DNA from: Kryptolebias marmoratus
Taxonomy: Eukaryota > Chordata > Actinopteri > Cyprinodontiformes > Rivulidae
Direction: 5' to 3'
DNA: 64,000 nucleotides
Assembly (NCBI RefSeq): GCF_001649575.2
Contig: NC_051434.1
Coordinates: 14,123,994-14,187,993, forward strand
In this document: piece after piece, positions 53,491 to 64,000 of the stretch
Position numbering within the stretch: the stretch's first letter is position 1
Layout: each line of letters begins with the position of its first letter
The notes under the pieces: generated by a model
The model's database searches: none
The model's input: the letters and a program-made list of their open reading frames with translations, nothing else
What the model was told of the DNA's origin: nothing
Made by a program: the position numbers and the translations under genes

Positions 53491-54715
53491 AGGGATTTTG
53501 GTGTTTTTAAATGACCTCCTGTGCTGTAGTGGGCTTCTTTGTGCAACTTCAGTTAAACAGCTGAGGTTCTCACAGTGTTTCTAATTCCACTCAAACTTCT
53601 CCATCTCAAAGAGCGAGCACCCACAGCAGTGGAACCTCCTGAACACAAATGAGCTGAATGAAACGCTGCTAGCTGCTAACCTGAACAGCTTGCAAAATGA
53701 AGATTGAACGAGCTCTGGACAGTTAGATATGGGGTGTTTTTCTTTACTTTTTTTTACAAAGTCCATATTTTTTGAGGGGCCATCTTGAAAAAAAACATTA
53801 ATAGCAATTCTGTGGCAATATTATATTTACCTATTGCCATTTTCAGAGTAGCTGAAAGCAGTGCATCAACTCTGATTATACCACCAACATAAATCAGCCA
53901 ATAGCCCTTGTAGAAAACCCTAGAAAAGTCCAAAGCAAACACCCACTGGATACAGTTCCAGCCTGATTGGTTGATCAAACTAATCTATCAGAACTCATGC
54001 CCTCATTTGTTTTTATGTTCCAGGGATTCTGCCAGGTGCTGGGACTTTTGGCTATTTTCTGGAAATTGACTCATTTGACTAAGCTCATGAAAAGAGCTGG
54101 AACTTTTAGCCTTAAAGAGGTTCTTCATTGAGTACTAATTCACTAACTCTGCCATGGATACCAAATACGCTAGGTCGAGGAAATCCTGCACAGATCGCAT
54201 ACAAAATTTTCTCATTGGTTAATTTTATTCTCCAATGTAGAACTATTCCAAAAATGTAGCACTCTGACAAAAACCATGAACGCAAGCATGTCTTACACCA
54301 TTAAAATACAGTCAATGCAGCCATGGCTCATTTTCATTTATTTTAAAAAATAATTTAATTATTGAATTATATTTTTTGTCCTTGGGTCCACTCACCTTGA
54401 ACACCCTGACAATTCATCAGGCTTTTTCTTTTAAATAGCCAAGCTAATTTAATAACCAAGCAAGAACTGCTTTAAAGGTAACCAGCAGAGATTTTCACAT
54501 AGCTCTGCAGAGATGGAAGATTCGAAAAGCAAAACTCCATCAATCAGATCTTAATGATGGAGCAGCAAAATGGAATCCCTTTTTACAAAACCAACGAGAA
54601 CGTTTTGCCAAATTACATTGAGAGGACTGTGGGTGCATGAGGGAAAAGCAAGAGAACTCATTAACAGCACAGGTAAGTCCAGATTCAAACCTCCTAATGT
54701 GTAGGTTGAGAGACT
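53490..54715. other. Intergenic sequence, no gene recognised
   Basis: No known repeat or exon recognised. Confidence 0.3.
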
Positions 54716-54723
54716 CAGACTTG

Positions 54724-55429
54724 AGCCCTATTTGCACGGGATTCATTTTAATTAGGGACGACATGTAATAAATGAATTACTGCCCAACTTCATCTTTTTA
54801 TATGATGCATTCGCACAGGATAACTGGAGCCTGAGATTTTGCTGAAATTTACGAACATCTTCTGGATATGATGTTAACGCGCTGCGTATTGCATAACATC
54901 CCCTTATGTGAGTTTATGTTAAAACTACTTTTCAGGCTACGGCCACAGCTAGCCCACTGTAGTAGGTTACAAACAGAAGAAAATTATTCTTACTAGACAG
55001 AGCAATGTCTGTTGTGAGCCACCATTTGCATGTGATGTGCATGTGCATTATCTTCAGTCTTTTAATTTTGATGGCGATTGTTACAGGTCGATAGGTTTTT
55101 GCTGGCCCGGGACACAAAAGGTTTTCTCCAATGCAGCCTCCATGGCTAAAAGCAAACAAAAATGCACCCAGGAAACAAAAACTGCTTAATTATGTATCAG
55201 ATCTTGCCTATTTCTGTCCAAATCAGAGAGATGCCGATTTGCATCGGATTAGTATTATCACAGGACCTCAGAGTTCAGCAGAATATAGTAGTTACTTTGT
55301 GGGGGAATTTTTACTTTACAGATTACTGACATGGCTGATTTGCACGGTATTAACAACACAGATAAATTCTGTAATTATTACAAATAGCATGTGGTCCCTA
55401 GGTAAAACTAATCCTGTGCAAATAGGGCT
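54724..55429. mobile_element. Element bounded by 36-bp inverted repeats (706 bp)
   Basis: The segment 54724-54759 (starts AGCCCTATTTGCAC, ends TTAGGGAC) and the reverse complement of 55394-55429 match at 31 of 36 positions. The interior repeats a GATTTGCA...GGATTA motif near 55238 and GATTTGCACGG near 55337. No transposase is visible. Related-looking sequence may continue to about 55620. Confidence 0.6.
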
Positions 55430-55434
55430 ATAGG

Positions 55435-58075
55435 AGATTTCCTATACTCTTCAGCCATTTTGCTGGAACTGGAGAGAATTCCCCAGGAAGAATGTGATAA
55501 AATCTTTCCACATCCAGGAGTGCAAGCTCAAACATTATACTCTCATCATTCAAAACACCATCCTGACATTTGCAGTGGTTCCTCTTAGGAAGCTTTAACA
55601 AGTGAAATATACAGGATGAATGGTTTTCAAAAGTATGAACACATATACGGATTCCTTCCTTTCACACATAAATGAAACAATATTTTCCCTCCTCAATAAC
55701 ATGTGGAACTCACTGGCCACAATCACTCAAATGTAAAGGCACATTTTTCATCATATTTTTAACACACGTTTTTTAACACTTTTAATTTTTACTTGTAACC
55801 TATTGCTCTGAGACTCGTGGAACATTCTTCTCTGTGTACACAGAGAATTTAAATACTTCTGGTGCCAGCTCTTTCTCCTGTATTATTTTTTTTCTCATCT
55901 TCCAAATTCCTTTTTGTTTTTTTACTTTTTGTGATATATATTCCAACAATGAGCAGAAAGGAAAGAGCAAAGATTTGATAGAAGCTGATTAAAAATAGCC
56001 TAAATAACAACTGTTATAACATTTCCTAATTTCTTTAACTCGCCCTCATCTATTCACTTTATAAGAAGCCTGAAACTATTCTTTGAGTTCTTGGTGCACA
56101 GAGCCGCTGTTTCCGTATTTCATGAATCTGAATGGTGTGGCCCAGGCAGTCTGGAATTCCTGGCTGTGAGATCAGAGGCCTTGATTTATCAGGATGTGCT
56201 CTCTGTAAGATATGTGCACAGACAGGGAACTGGAAAACACACATCTGATGTGTACACAAGTGTGAACCAGAGGCTCAGCCACTGATTCCGGAAGTGTTGC
56301 GGTCAGGGTTATGATTGTCTCAGTATCCGGTTAGCATGTGACAAGTTCTTGTCAAATATTAGCACCATACTTTTGAGCTTAAAGTTTTGAAGTGTACCTA
56401 AAATTTGGACCACAGGGATTACACTTTCATGTTTTATTATTTAGTGGCTTATCTTTGTCGTCTCACATATATGTCCAATTAAGCCTATACTGTTCACCCA
56501 CTGTACACATGATAAATCTGCATTTTCTTTACTCTTTTTGTACCCATGTTTGACTCCAGAGGGTTTCTTTTACTTGTAGCTTCAATTTTTGAGAGGTCAA
56601 TGTAGGATTTCGGTCAGGCATTAACATTGGCCTTTCCAAAAATTGTCTACGTCAATATACGCTTACCACAAGCACACTTTAATAGGACATATCATTTTCT
56701 ACTATAGGGTGATTCATAAACTTACTGCATATACAGTGTAATGATGTGATTTTAAGTGATTACTTCTTGAGATTAGTTTTGCCAAATGCAGTTAAGCTAA
56801 GATAAGTGCTTTTGGAGTTTTACTCACTCTGAGATGTGTTTATTTTCTGTCTCTAACAAGAGTCCTTAGTAGCATTTAAAGACTTAAGAGAATAAAGACT
56901 ACTTATAAGGTGTTCATTAGGAGCATTGAAGAAATTAAACCCTGAATAGCTTTGTGAACATGTTTAATGTATCATGAAATATAACTTTAACTTGACCTTT
57001 TGGTTTAATGATAGTGAATTGACTGTAAAGAAGACTTTTCTGGAATTTTTCAGAAGCCCCTTTTAAAGTGGGAATCTCAATTTCCATTCATTTGGACCTT
57101 TAAAGCATGAACACACGTTTCCACAGGGCATATACAATTAACACATTTAAGATGCTTGGGGCAAAATTAATCACCAGGGTTTTCCTCACAAGAAGTCTTT
57201 TATTTGTACAGCCCATGAGGTCAATGCTGATGGAAGGTTCTTGTTGAATATTTTGGGAATAAACAAGCTTCTGACCTTTCAGGACTGACGCAGAGCTAAA
57301 AGAAAGTCTAGTGTAGCAACTGAGAACTGTTATTTTGACAATCGGTTACATTTTGGTGAAGTTGCTCTCATGGAGTCATAAAAAAGTGATGTTTTCCAGA
57401 AAAACAGTGACAGTTTTGACTGTTGAATATATTCCCACTTCAACAGCTTGTTTTTCCGCCTCCAAAGTGAAAGCCACATAAAAGTGTTGAGTCATGGCTC
57501 TTGTATGGCTCAAACTCTATAAAAATCAGTTGCTCACCTGTGGTATTCAGATTTTAAACCCTGCTCTTTTACCCAAACACAAGCAGCTGTTCACATGCAT
57601 AAAAATTCCAAAAAGCTGGAAAAAGCTCTTAGAATAAAGACTGAACTTGCTTAAGAAGCCCCAGATGTACTGTATGTCCCCGAAACACCACATAGGGCTC
57701 CTCTGAGGCCTTTAAGATAAGTCTTTGCATGTTTAAGCACCTGTAAAGAAAATTAAAGTAGTGATCATGTTACTATAAAAGTAACATGTTTAAACAGTAA
57801 CACCTGGTGTGAGAAAGTCATCATACAGCAATACACTACATTAACCCAGACAGATTACCTTGTTCCTATTTTATTGTATTAATTGGAGAAGTTGCAGGGT
57901 CATGAATGTGACACTTTTGTAATCAGACTTTGGCTAAATTTCTTTTCAGCATCATCTATACCCCTACAACTGCACATACTCTTTGGCCCTTAATTCAAAG
58001 CCACAAAGAGTTTACTCAAAATATTCCACTGCAACACAGGACACCCTTTCAGCAAGTTGATGCACCATCAGTTGT
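55435..58075. other. Intergenic sequence, no gene recognised
   Basis: AT-rich. It holds one member of an exact 24-bp duplication (57838-57861) and one member of a 31-bp near-duplicate (57981-58011). Confidence 0.35.
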
Positions 58076-58079
58076 CACC

Positions 58080-58435
58080 AATTCTGACATATTTCCTGCT
58101 GCCCAGAAGGCTAAAGTTTTAAACAAAGATCTCATGTGATCTGTTAGTGCTCAGAGTATGTGTTTAGGTGGGCTCACAGTGACTACCACATCAAATCTGA
58201 GCTCAATATTTGTAAAAGTGATCGAGTTATAGCAGTTTTAGTGTTCGCTAAGACTGTTTAGTTGTGGCGATGATTATGAATCAGACTGACTCTAAAAGTT
58301 AATCAGTTTTAAAGGTACATACAGTGATTCATTAAATCTCTCCTCTAGTTTATGAGATATTTTGCTAACATACAGATAGACAAATTGACTCACACATGTG
58401 TACACAAATGAAGGCAATTAATTAACACATAAAAA
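58080..58435 (-). mobile_element. Tandem-monomer element, locus I, minus strand
   Basis: On the minus strand from about 58400: GTTAGCAAAATATCTCATAA, CTGATTAACTTTTAGAGTCA, TCGCCACAACTAAACAGTC, and ACTCTGAGCACTAACAGATC toward the low-coordinate end. One monomer with remnants of the start side. Confidence 0.7.
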
Positions 58436-58439
58436 TATT

Positions 58440-60920
58440 TTCTCAATACTTGGTGCCCTTTTTGTCCCTTTAATGTCAGAAGTTTTGATCTACTTACATA
58501 CTGTAGTCTACTATGCAGAAATCCTTGACTTGAGGTCATATTCTAGCTTTAATGACTCAAAAGTATTGCTGAACACATTTCTGACTGTGACCACTGACAA
58601 GCCACACATATGTTTGAGCACAACACAAACAGACTGAGACACGAGGTTTCATAGAAATCTGATCATCGCAGTCAATTTTTTAGGCAAGCACACGCCCACA
58701 TTCTCACACCCCAGTCATTCCACAAGTTAAATTCACTGGCCACGCCCCCGCCAAAAAAAGGTTTGTTTTTTTTTTATCCTTTAACAAATAGATATCCATG
58801 CAGAAAAAGGAAAAATAGAGATTTTGTAAATTCAGAAATCCATGCTTTTTTATGACCTGTGTACTGGATCTGATTGTCAGAGCAGAAAACACACTTCTAT
58901 GAATATCCAAATGACTTTTTGATTGTTACAATTACATGCGCATGGCTCTTGTTAGAGCGCCTGATGGTTTATAGTTTACGGCTGAGTACACAGCTCCTCT
59001 TTTCCAGGCAAACATTTAAAGTCACCTCTGAGGTTGTGCTACAGATGGTTCGGTGAGCTGTGTGCCGGGGGACCCCACTGTTGCAGTATTTGCACCCTCA
59101 TCCTTTCTTCTCTCCTTTCCCTGTCTGCTCCGTCTTTGTACTTTGTCATTTTCCTGCCAACCAGCTCAGCTCGGCTTCTCGAGAGTTATAAAACTGATGT
59201 TTAAACAAAAAACACTGGCGTGCTTTTGCACTACTTCAAAGAGGACTTTTCTAGTATTGGAAACAGTGCAGAGCCTCAGCTCACGTCTCACTGGGCATTC
59301 TCCGGCACATTCTCGAATTGAAAAACACAGAGGGGAGGTTTAGTCGTATGATAATTGCAGGCATCACCACAAATGCCAGAGACAAAGCACAAAAGCCACA
59401 AAAAAGGGAAAACAACAAATATTACCATTACTTTCTACCTGAGATGTCCTTTTGCGATGTGTTCTCAGGGCTCTCATGAATCCAGCAGTTCCCGGGAGGT
59501 TGCACACTCCATCTTCTCTAATGAGAGAACCTTCCAGGCTAGACATTGTGGGCTCTGGCTTCAGCCTCCAGCCCATGCTATTCTTACCGCAGAGAAACAA
59601 GCCAAGTTATTCACTGATTCCTTTCTGACATCCTTGGCCAAACTGTCTCCAAACCCATCTTCCTACTGCCACCATGTTTAACTTTCTAACACTTACCCTC
59701 ATATTCTTTTACTTTTCAGTTCAGTATCTTTACATTTTCTCTTTATTTTTACTCTAAAATGTAATCAATTCGCTATAACGGCTCAAAACCATACATTCTC
59801 TATCAACACATGTATGATATGTGAGTCTGAAAATCCTTCTCCTTGGTGAACCGGATCACAGAATCAGACTCATACAGAAGTGCTGCTGGGCTTGGCATGT
59901 TCGGCGATATGTCAGGCAGGCAGGGGAGAGGAAATAGCATTGACACAAAAGGAAGCCAATTCTGGGGGAAGAGGTCCATCTGTGCAAACATCACCTTATT
60001 AAGGGAATTATTAATTACCCTGGCTCATCAATGTGTGAGGTGGGGGGAGGATTAAACAAACGTTAGCAAGAGACAAAGAGAAAGCAAACAGAGATTTGAA
60101 AAAGGAAAGCTGGAGAAAGGTAGTTCCTTATTCTAATGAAAGATTGTCCTAAATATGCTATTAAAAAGGGGTAGAAAGCTGCAAAAAATTTAGATTTTTA
60201 ATGTGAAAGATAAACGTAGTTGGTAGAAAATTTGAAGCATCTTCCTTATTATGATTGACACTTTTACTTTCTGCCCCTCCTAAGTTTGGAAGAGAAGTGT
60301 CAGTGGCTCCTTTTTTCATTTTGCTTTCAAGAATGTTAGCAATGCCTCCTAAGAATCCTGCTCTGTTGACTTTGGTTTGGGATAAAAGGTAGAGCCTGCT
60401 TTGTTCTCAATGCTGATCCGAACGGCGATTAGGCTGGCCTCTGCGTGAGCCTCTGCATAACCCAGCACATTAACCCAGACAGATTACCTTATGTTTCTGT
60501 GTGCTGCTTTTACTCAAGGGACCCAGGTGAGGAGACTGATGGGAGGGGAAAAATTAAGAAAAGAATGTTGATAGGTGGATGGCTGGAGAGGGAACCTTTA
60601 TTGCAGTGCAGGAAGTACATTGGGATGTTTGATGTAGGTCATTCCACTGGATTCATAGAAGATACTGTCATCAGTGAGTTCTTGCATCTGTCTGATTGCT
60701 GGTATTAGTTCTTCCTTGCACTTGTAGTTGACATTTCCTGAAAAAGCATTTCGTGAAAATGCGTTCATAACTTTTTGAATAATCTTATGCACAGACAGAC
60801 AAACAAACAAAGAAACGCAACAAAGAAACGCAACCAAAAAACATAACTTAAAGAAAAACTACAAAAAACTACAAAAAATCATATACAATGAACAAATGCA
60901 TTCATAAACAACCAACAGAC
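58440..60920. other. Intergenic sequence, no gene recognised
   Basis: It holds the second copy of the exact 24-bp duplication (60467-60490). No exon recognised. Confidence 0.35.
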
Positions 60921-60924
60921 AGAG

Positions 60925-61015
60925 ATTGTCTGTCTGTCTGCTAACAGACAGACAGACACATGCACAAAAACAGGCATTTACATTTTTGCCTGCCACCATG
61001 AAAAGTGGTAAAATT
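60925..61015 (-). mobile_element. Tandem-monomer element, locus J, minus strand (start cap only), with foldback
   Basis: On the minus strand: CATGGTGGCAGGCAAAAATG (start cap) and TGCCTGTTTTTGTGCATG, then GTCTGTCTGTCTGTTAG. The last part forms a perfect 13-bp inverted repeat with a 4-nt loop at 60928-60957. No monomer body follows. Confidence 0.55.
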
Positions 61016-61019
61016 TTTA

Positions 61020-62385
61020 CACCACTGCAGACAACTATGGTGAATTTCTTTGTCTTTACATGTTTCTGCATAAGAAAAGCCACATGAATTTCCCCATTAC
61101 ACACACAATCATTACCATGATATTTCTGGGTCAGAGTTTGATTCATGTATTTACAGTTTCCCACTCCGTTACCATAGATGTCCATAATGTGACTGTCAAT
61201 TATGTTTTTACTTGTAAAAGAAAATGGGTTTTAGCAGTTTGTCACCAAGACTTGGATATTTTTTTTCTCCTTATAGTGATAAATTGTATAAATGTGGGAT
61301 GTCGTGTTTTTAATACAAGCCAAGCATTTTTGTTGTTCTGCTTTTCTTTGCTCATGGTCATGCACTCGTTCTTCAAAACATGTGTTCTTGGTGTCTTTCT
61401 TGAATGCCAGTTTTATCATTGTGTTTGTGTTAAAGTCACATACGGTTCATGTAGTCACAGAATCCAGGGCTGCAGAGGGACACTCGGCAGATCTTTGTGG
61501 ACTGGTACAGATTATGAAATCTGCAACACACAGACCTCCTGGTTGAGTAGACTATTATATGAGCCTTGGACAATGACTTGCACATAGGTCTTATTTTTTG
61601 CATGTGTCATACTGAGAAAGCTTATGGCATTTAATTTGAAACATAGTGTTTTATAAGCAAGTACACATTTATCTTTTTCTTTTTTTTTTTGAAAATACAG
61701 TAATCTTTCAATGTTTCTGCCTTAGTGGGGCCAACATAAAAAAGTATATTGCAAATGTAAACCAGCTTTAGTTGGAGACAATTTATTTGAAATTTGCTTT
61801 CTTGTTCCCTCACAAGTTCGGTATTCTTTTCCTCCCACTCCTCTTTCCCTGCCCCTCTCCCAAAAACAGCCATTCGGAAGGACACAATCCCATACTCCGT
61901 TGCATGGGTGAGGGAAAATCGTGATAGGCTTGTATGGGCCAACAATAATATTGGGTTTAATCTAGATATCATTACATGCAAAATGAGTGGGAGAAATTCA
62001 AGGGCGCCATTGTTCCCCTTCGGCCAGTTTTTCAAGGGTCCAATAATGGGGTGTTTCCTTTAAGAAACCCAAACCAAGAGAGATGTGGAGGTTCCTCAGC
62101 ATTTGAGCAAAACAAACAAACAAAAAAAAAACACCTAAAATCAGACAGAGGTGAGAAACAAAATGAGTCAATTCTACTCAAGATTTTAATAGCTTTCTTT
62201 ATATATGTTCTATAAAAACACAGACAGTCACTTAAAATAAAACACTGACACAGAGTTAATGATTTCTATTTTTTACCCTTATTAGGCAAATGAAGGAGCA
62301 GATAAATGGGTTCAATATCAGTTAGTAATAAATGCTTTTTGTGTGTGTGTGTTGCCATGCTCAGGTGTATGGTAAGCCATTTGTG
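61020..62385. other. Intergenic sequence; a 175-codon frame here is not supported as a gene
   Basis: The + frame at 61060-61587 is hydrophobic and Cys-rich without recognisable domains, apart from a weak thrombospondin-type-1-like hint near its end that is reported as a finding. Confidence 0.3.
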
Positions 62386-62389
62386 AGCT

Positions 62390-62880
62390 GCTTGTTAAGT
62401 AGTTATTTGTACGAGTTAACTAGTTGACATTTTTTAGGCAAACTAGTTAACTAGTAATGTCAAAAACATGTAAATTAGTCAACTAGTGAACATTTTAGAG
62501 TTTACTTGTTGACCACTTAAATGTTTAGATCACACTAGTTGACTAGTGCGCACATTTGACAATTATTGGTCAACTAGTAGACATTAACTTGTGTTGACTA
62601 GTTAACATGTACAGATTTTTGATGCTTGCTAGTTAACTTCTACAACATAGACGTTAATTAGGTTGATCCAGAGGTTCACAAGTGCACTGAAAAACCAAGT
62701 AGTTGGGACTCCTAGTGTGGAAAAATTGTTGACTAGTATGACTTCTGCTCCAGCTAGTTGGGCAAAAGTGACAGTAATTGACAAAAATGCGTTACTAGTA
62801 AGAGTGTTTGCTGAAAACATTGAACCCGTGCAACAAAATGTGCAGCCAGTGCAATTGTTGTGAACTAGTGTGAGAAAATG
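62390..62880. repeat. Degenerate CTAGT/GTTAACTAGT-rich repeat
   Basis: About 20 occurrences of AACTAGT, GACTAGT, CTAGTTAAC and close variants in 490 bp, in both orientations because the core is palindromic (ACTAGT). Spacing is irregular at 20-45 bp. The density is far above the surroundings. I vaguely recognise such blocks from other fish genomes but cannot name them. Confidence 0.6.
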
Positions 62881-62884
62881 ATGC

Positions 62885-63865
62885 TTGATGGCAAGAACAT
62901 TAAATACACACAGAAATGGCTTGCCATACTAGTGTGTTCTATGATCTTCCAGCCCAGTTACAGTTGGCTGAAAGTAGTATGTTGTTACTGTTTGGATTTA
63001 ATCTAGTTTTAGCTGTAAATCAACATTTATGCATGTGTGGTGACCTTATTTTGAACAAACACTATGACTGGCCAAAATGGAAATAACACACTAACCTTTC
63101 GTTGGGCCACCCTTAGTTTTGAAAGCAGCATATATTCACCCTAACACTGATTTCATAAGCTTACAATATGCAATGTCATAACATTTATTTCTGTCTAGAG
63201 TCACACTTATTTTTGTGCCAAAAGGTTTTATTGTTGGGGAGAGTCAGTTTGATGCACACATCCCAAGATTCTCAGATAAGTTAGGGTTTGACTCACTGTG
63301 TAAAACTGGTGTGGAGTTCTGTGGAAAGGTTATACACAGTTAATATCCTGCCTGTTGAAGATAGCTTTCTCTCTCACCTCATTTTGGAGAAAATACATGC
63401 TGCAAAATAGAAAGTGTTAGGTTGGGCAGAGTAATATCTGATGCAAAAGTAATGTAAGGTAAAAAATAAAACAATAAAAAATTGTAGTGGCTCAAGTAAC
63501 CATTCTGATGATTTTTACAAAATGTGATGGTGTTGGAAATGTTTATGAAAGAACATTTGCATTAACCACTATTGAGCTTTTTTAATCAAGTGCCAGAAAT
63601 TCACTTTGGAACTGCTCTGACTGACCATTAGCTCAATTCCTTAATAATAATTTCTTGTGGATGTTCTGTAATAATACCACTGTCTCGTAAAATACTGACT
63701 TTTTATAACAAATCCACAAAATGTCACTTTAGGAATTCTACAGAATTTATTTAGGTAATAAGCTAATGAGAAGCTACAGAATTTATCCGTTTAAGTTGTG
63801 AATGAGAAGAGTTTACTTTTGCTTTGATGAATCTAGGATGTACTAATCTATGTATATTCCTGTAT
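62885..63865. other. Intergenic sequence, no gene recognised
   Basis: AT-rich without named elements. Confidence 0.35.
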
Positions 63866-63870
63866 ACATA

Positions 63871-64000
63871 CAGGTGCTGGTCATAAAATTAGAATATCAT
63901 GAAAAAGTAGATTGATTTCAGTAATTCCATTTAAAAAGTGAAACTTGTATATTATATTCATACATTACATACAAACTCATATATTTCAAATGTTTATTTC
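63871..64000 (+). mobile_element. Start of a DNA transposon (CAGGTGCTGGTCATAAAATT end), cut by the window edge
   Basis: CAGGTGCTGGTCATAAAATT, AGAATATCATGAAAAAGTAG, TTTCAGTAATTCCATTTAAA and ATATTTCAAATGTTTATTTC match, in order, one end of a common teleost DNA transposon as I remember it. It is flanked on the left by a TA (TACATA). Confidence 0.7.

Noticed and set aside
61060..61587. 175-codon + frame, hydrophobic and Cys-rich
   Set aside because: No coherent membrane-protein pattern or family motif as a whole; it probably arises from T-rich sequence. The possible exon remnant within it is listed separately.
62663..62863. 66-codon frame in the CTAGT field
   Set aside because: It has smooth composition but is short and embedded in a degenerate repeat; there is no evidence of selection.
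12776..64000. COL8A2 or MAP7D1 exons expected from human synteny
   Set aside because: No Gly-X-Y runs, C1q-like domain or MAP7-type coiled coil was found on either strand.

Overview
The window looks like nuclear DNA from a ray-finned fish, most likely a percomorph teleost. It holds one split protein gene with GT-AG introns, a long AT-rich flank full of dinucleotide and trinucleotide microsatellites, and many decayed mobile-element families that I recognise from teleost genomes: a tRNA-derived SINE, hAT, Tc1/mariner, LINE 5' and 3' ends, and a short MITE with TACCGTATTTT ends. I cannot name the species from the sequence alone.

Region 1 (1-12.8 kb) is the complete trappc3 gene on the + strand. 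Five coding exons (349-390, 1807-1904, 9540-9639, 10677-10859, 12413-12532) join without a frame break into a 180-residue TRAPP subunit 3 (Bet3 family), the same length as I know for the human protein. Intron 2, at 7.6 kb, is a landing site for other sequence: a hAT piece, the 3' end of a LINE running into a long (TA)n tract, a complete 709-bp non-autonomous hAT with near-matching 8-bp target duplications, and a Tc1 fragment.

The most interesting object lies in the same intron. An intronless, same-strand reading frame of 452 codons (4535-5893) encodes a very basic protein with four degenerate copies of a W-x-x-R-K ... L-A-R-F-R motif. It has its own compact promoter: a duplicated block with two X-box-like palindromes, two CRE-like TGACATCA sites and a TATAAT. 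Its last 30 codons or so and its 3' flank are tandemly repeated downstream (5818-6935), and each unit carries a perfect TTATCTTTGT/ACAAAGATAA hairpin. I do not recognise the protein. The promoter and composition fit a male germ-line or cilium-linked gene, but that is inference.

Region 2 (12.8-64 kb) has no gene that I can support. It is a roughly 51-kb intergenic or giant-intron stretch. Its main structure is a repeat family seen at ten places (about 13.8, 14.9, 16.3, 31.0, 36.2, 37.7, 42.4, 50.3, 58.1 and 60.9 kb). The fullest copies carry a GC-rich start cap, one to three tandem monomers of about 300 bp, and an end cap with a small hairpin; caps of different copies are inverted relatives of each other. 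This resembles Helentron/HINE-type non-autonomous elements. Other items are mariner and Tc1 transposase corpses, four or five LINE fragments, an element bounded by 36-bp inverted repeats (54.7-55.4 kb), a CTAGT-rich repeat (62.4-62.9 kb), and the start of a DNA transposon cut by the window edge. Neighbours expected from human synteny (MAP7D1, COL8A2) were not seen.
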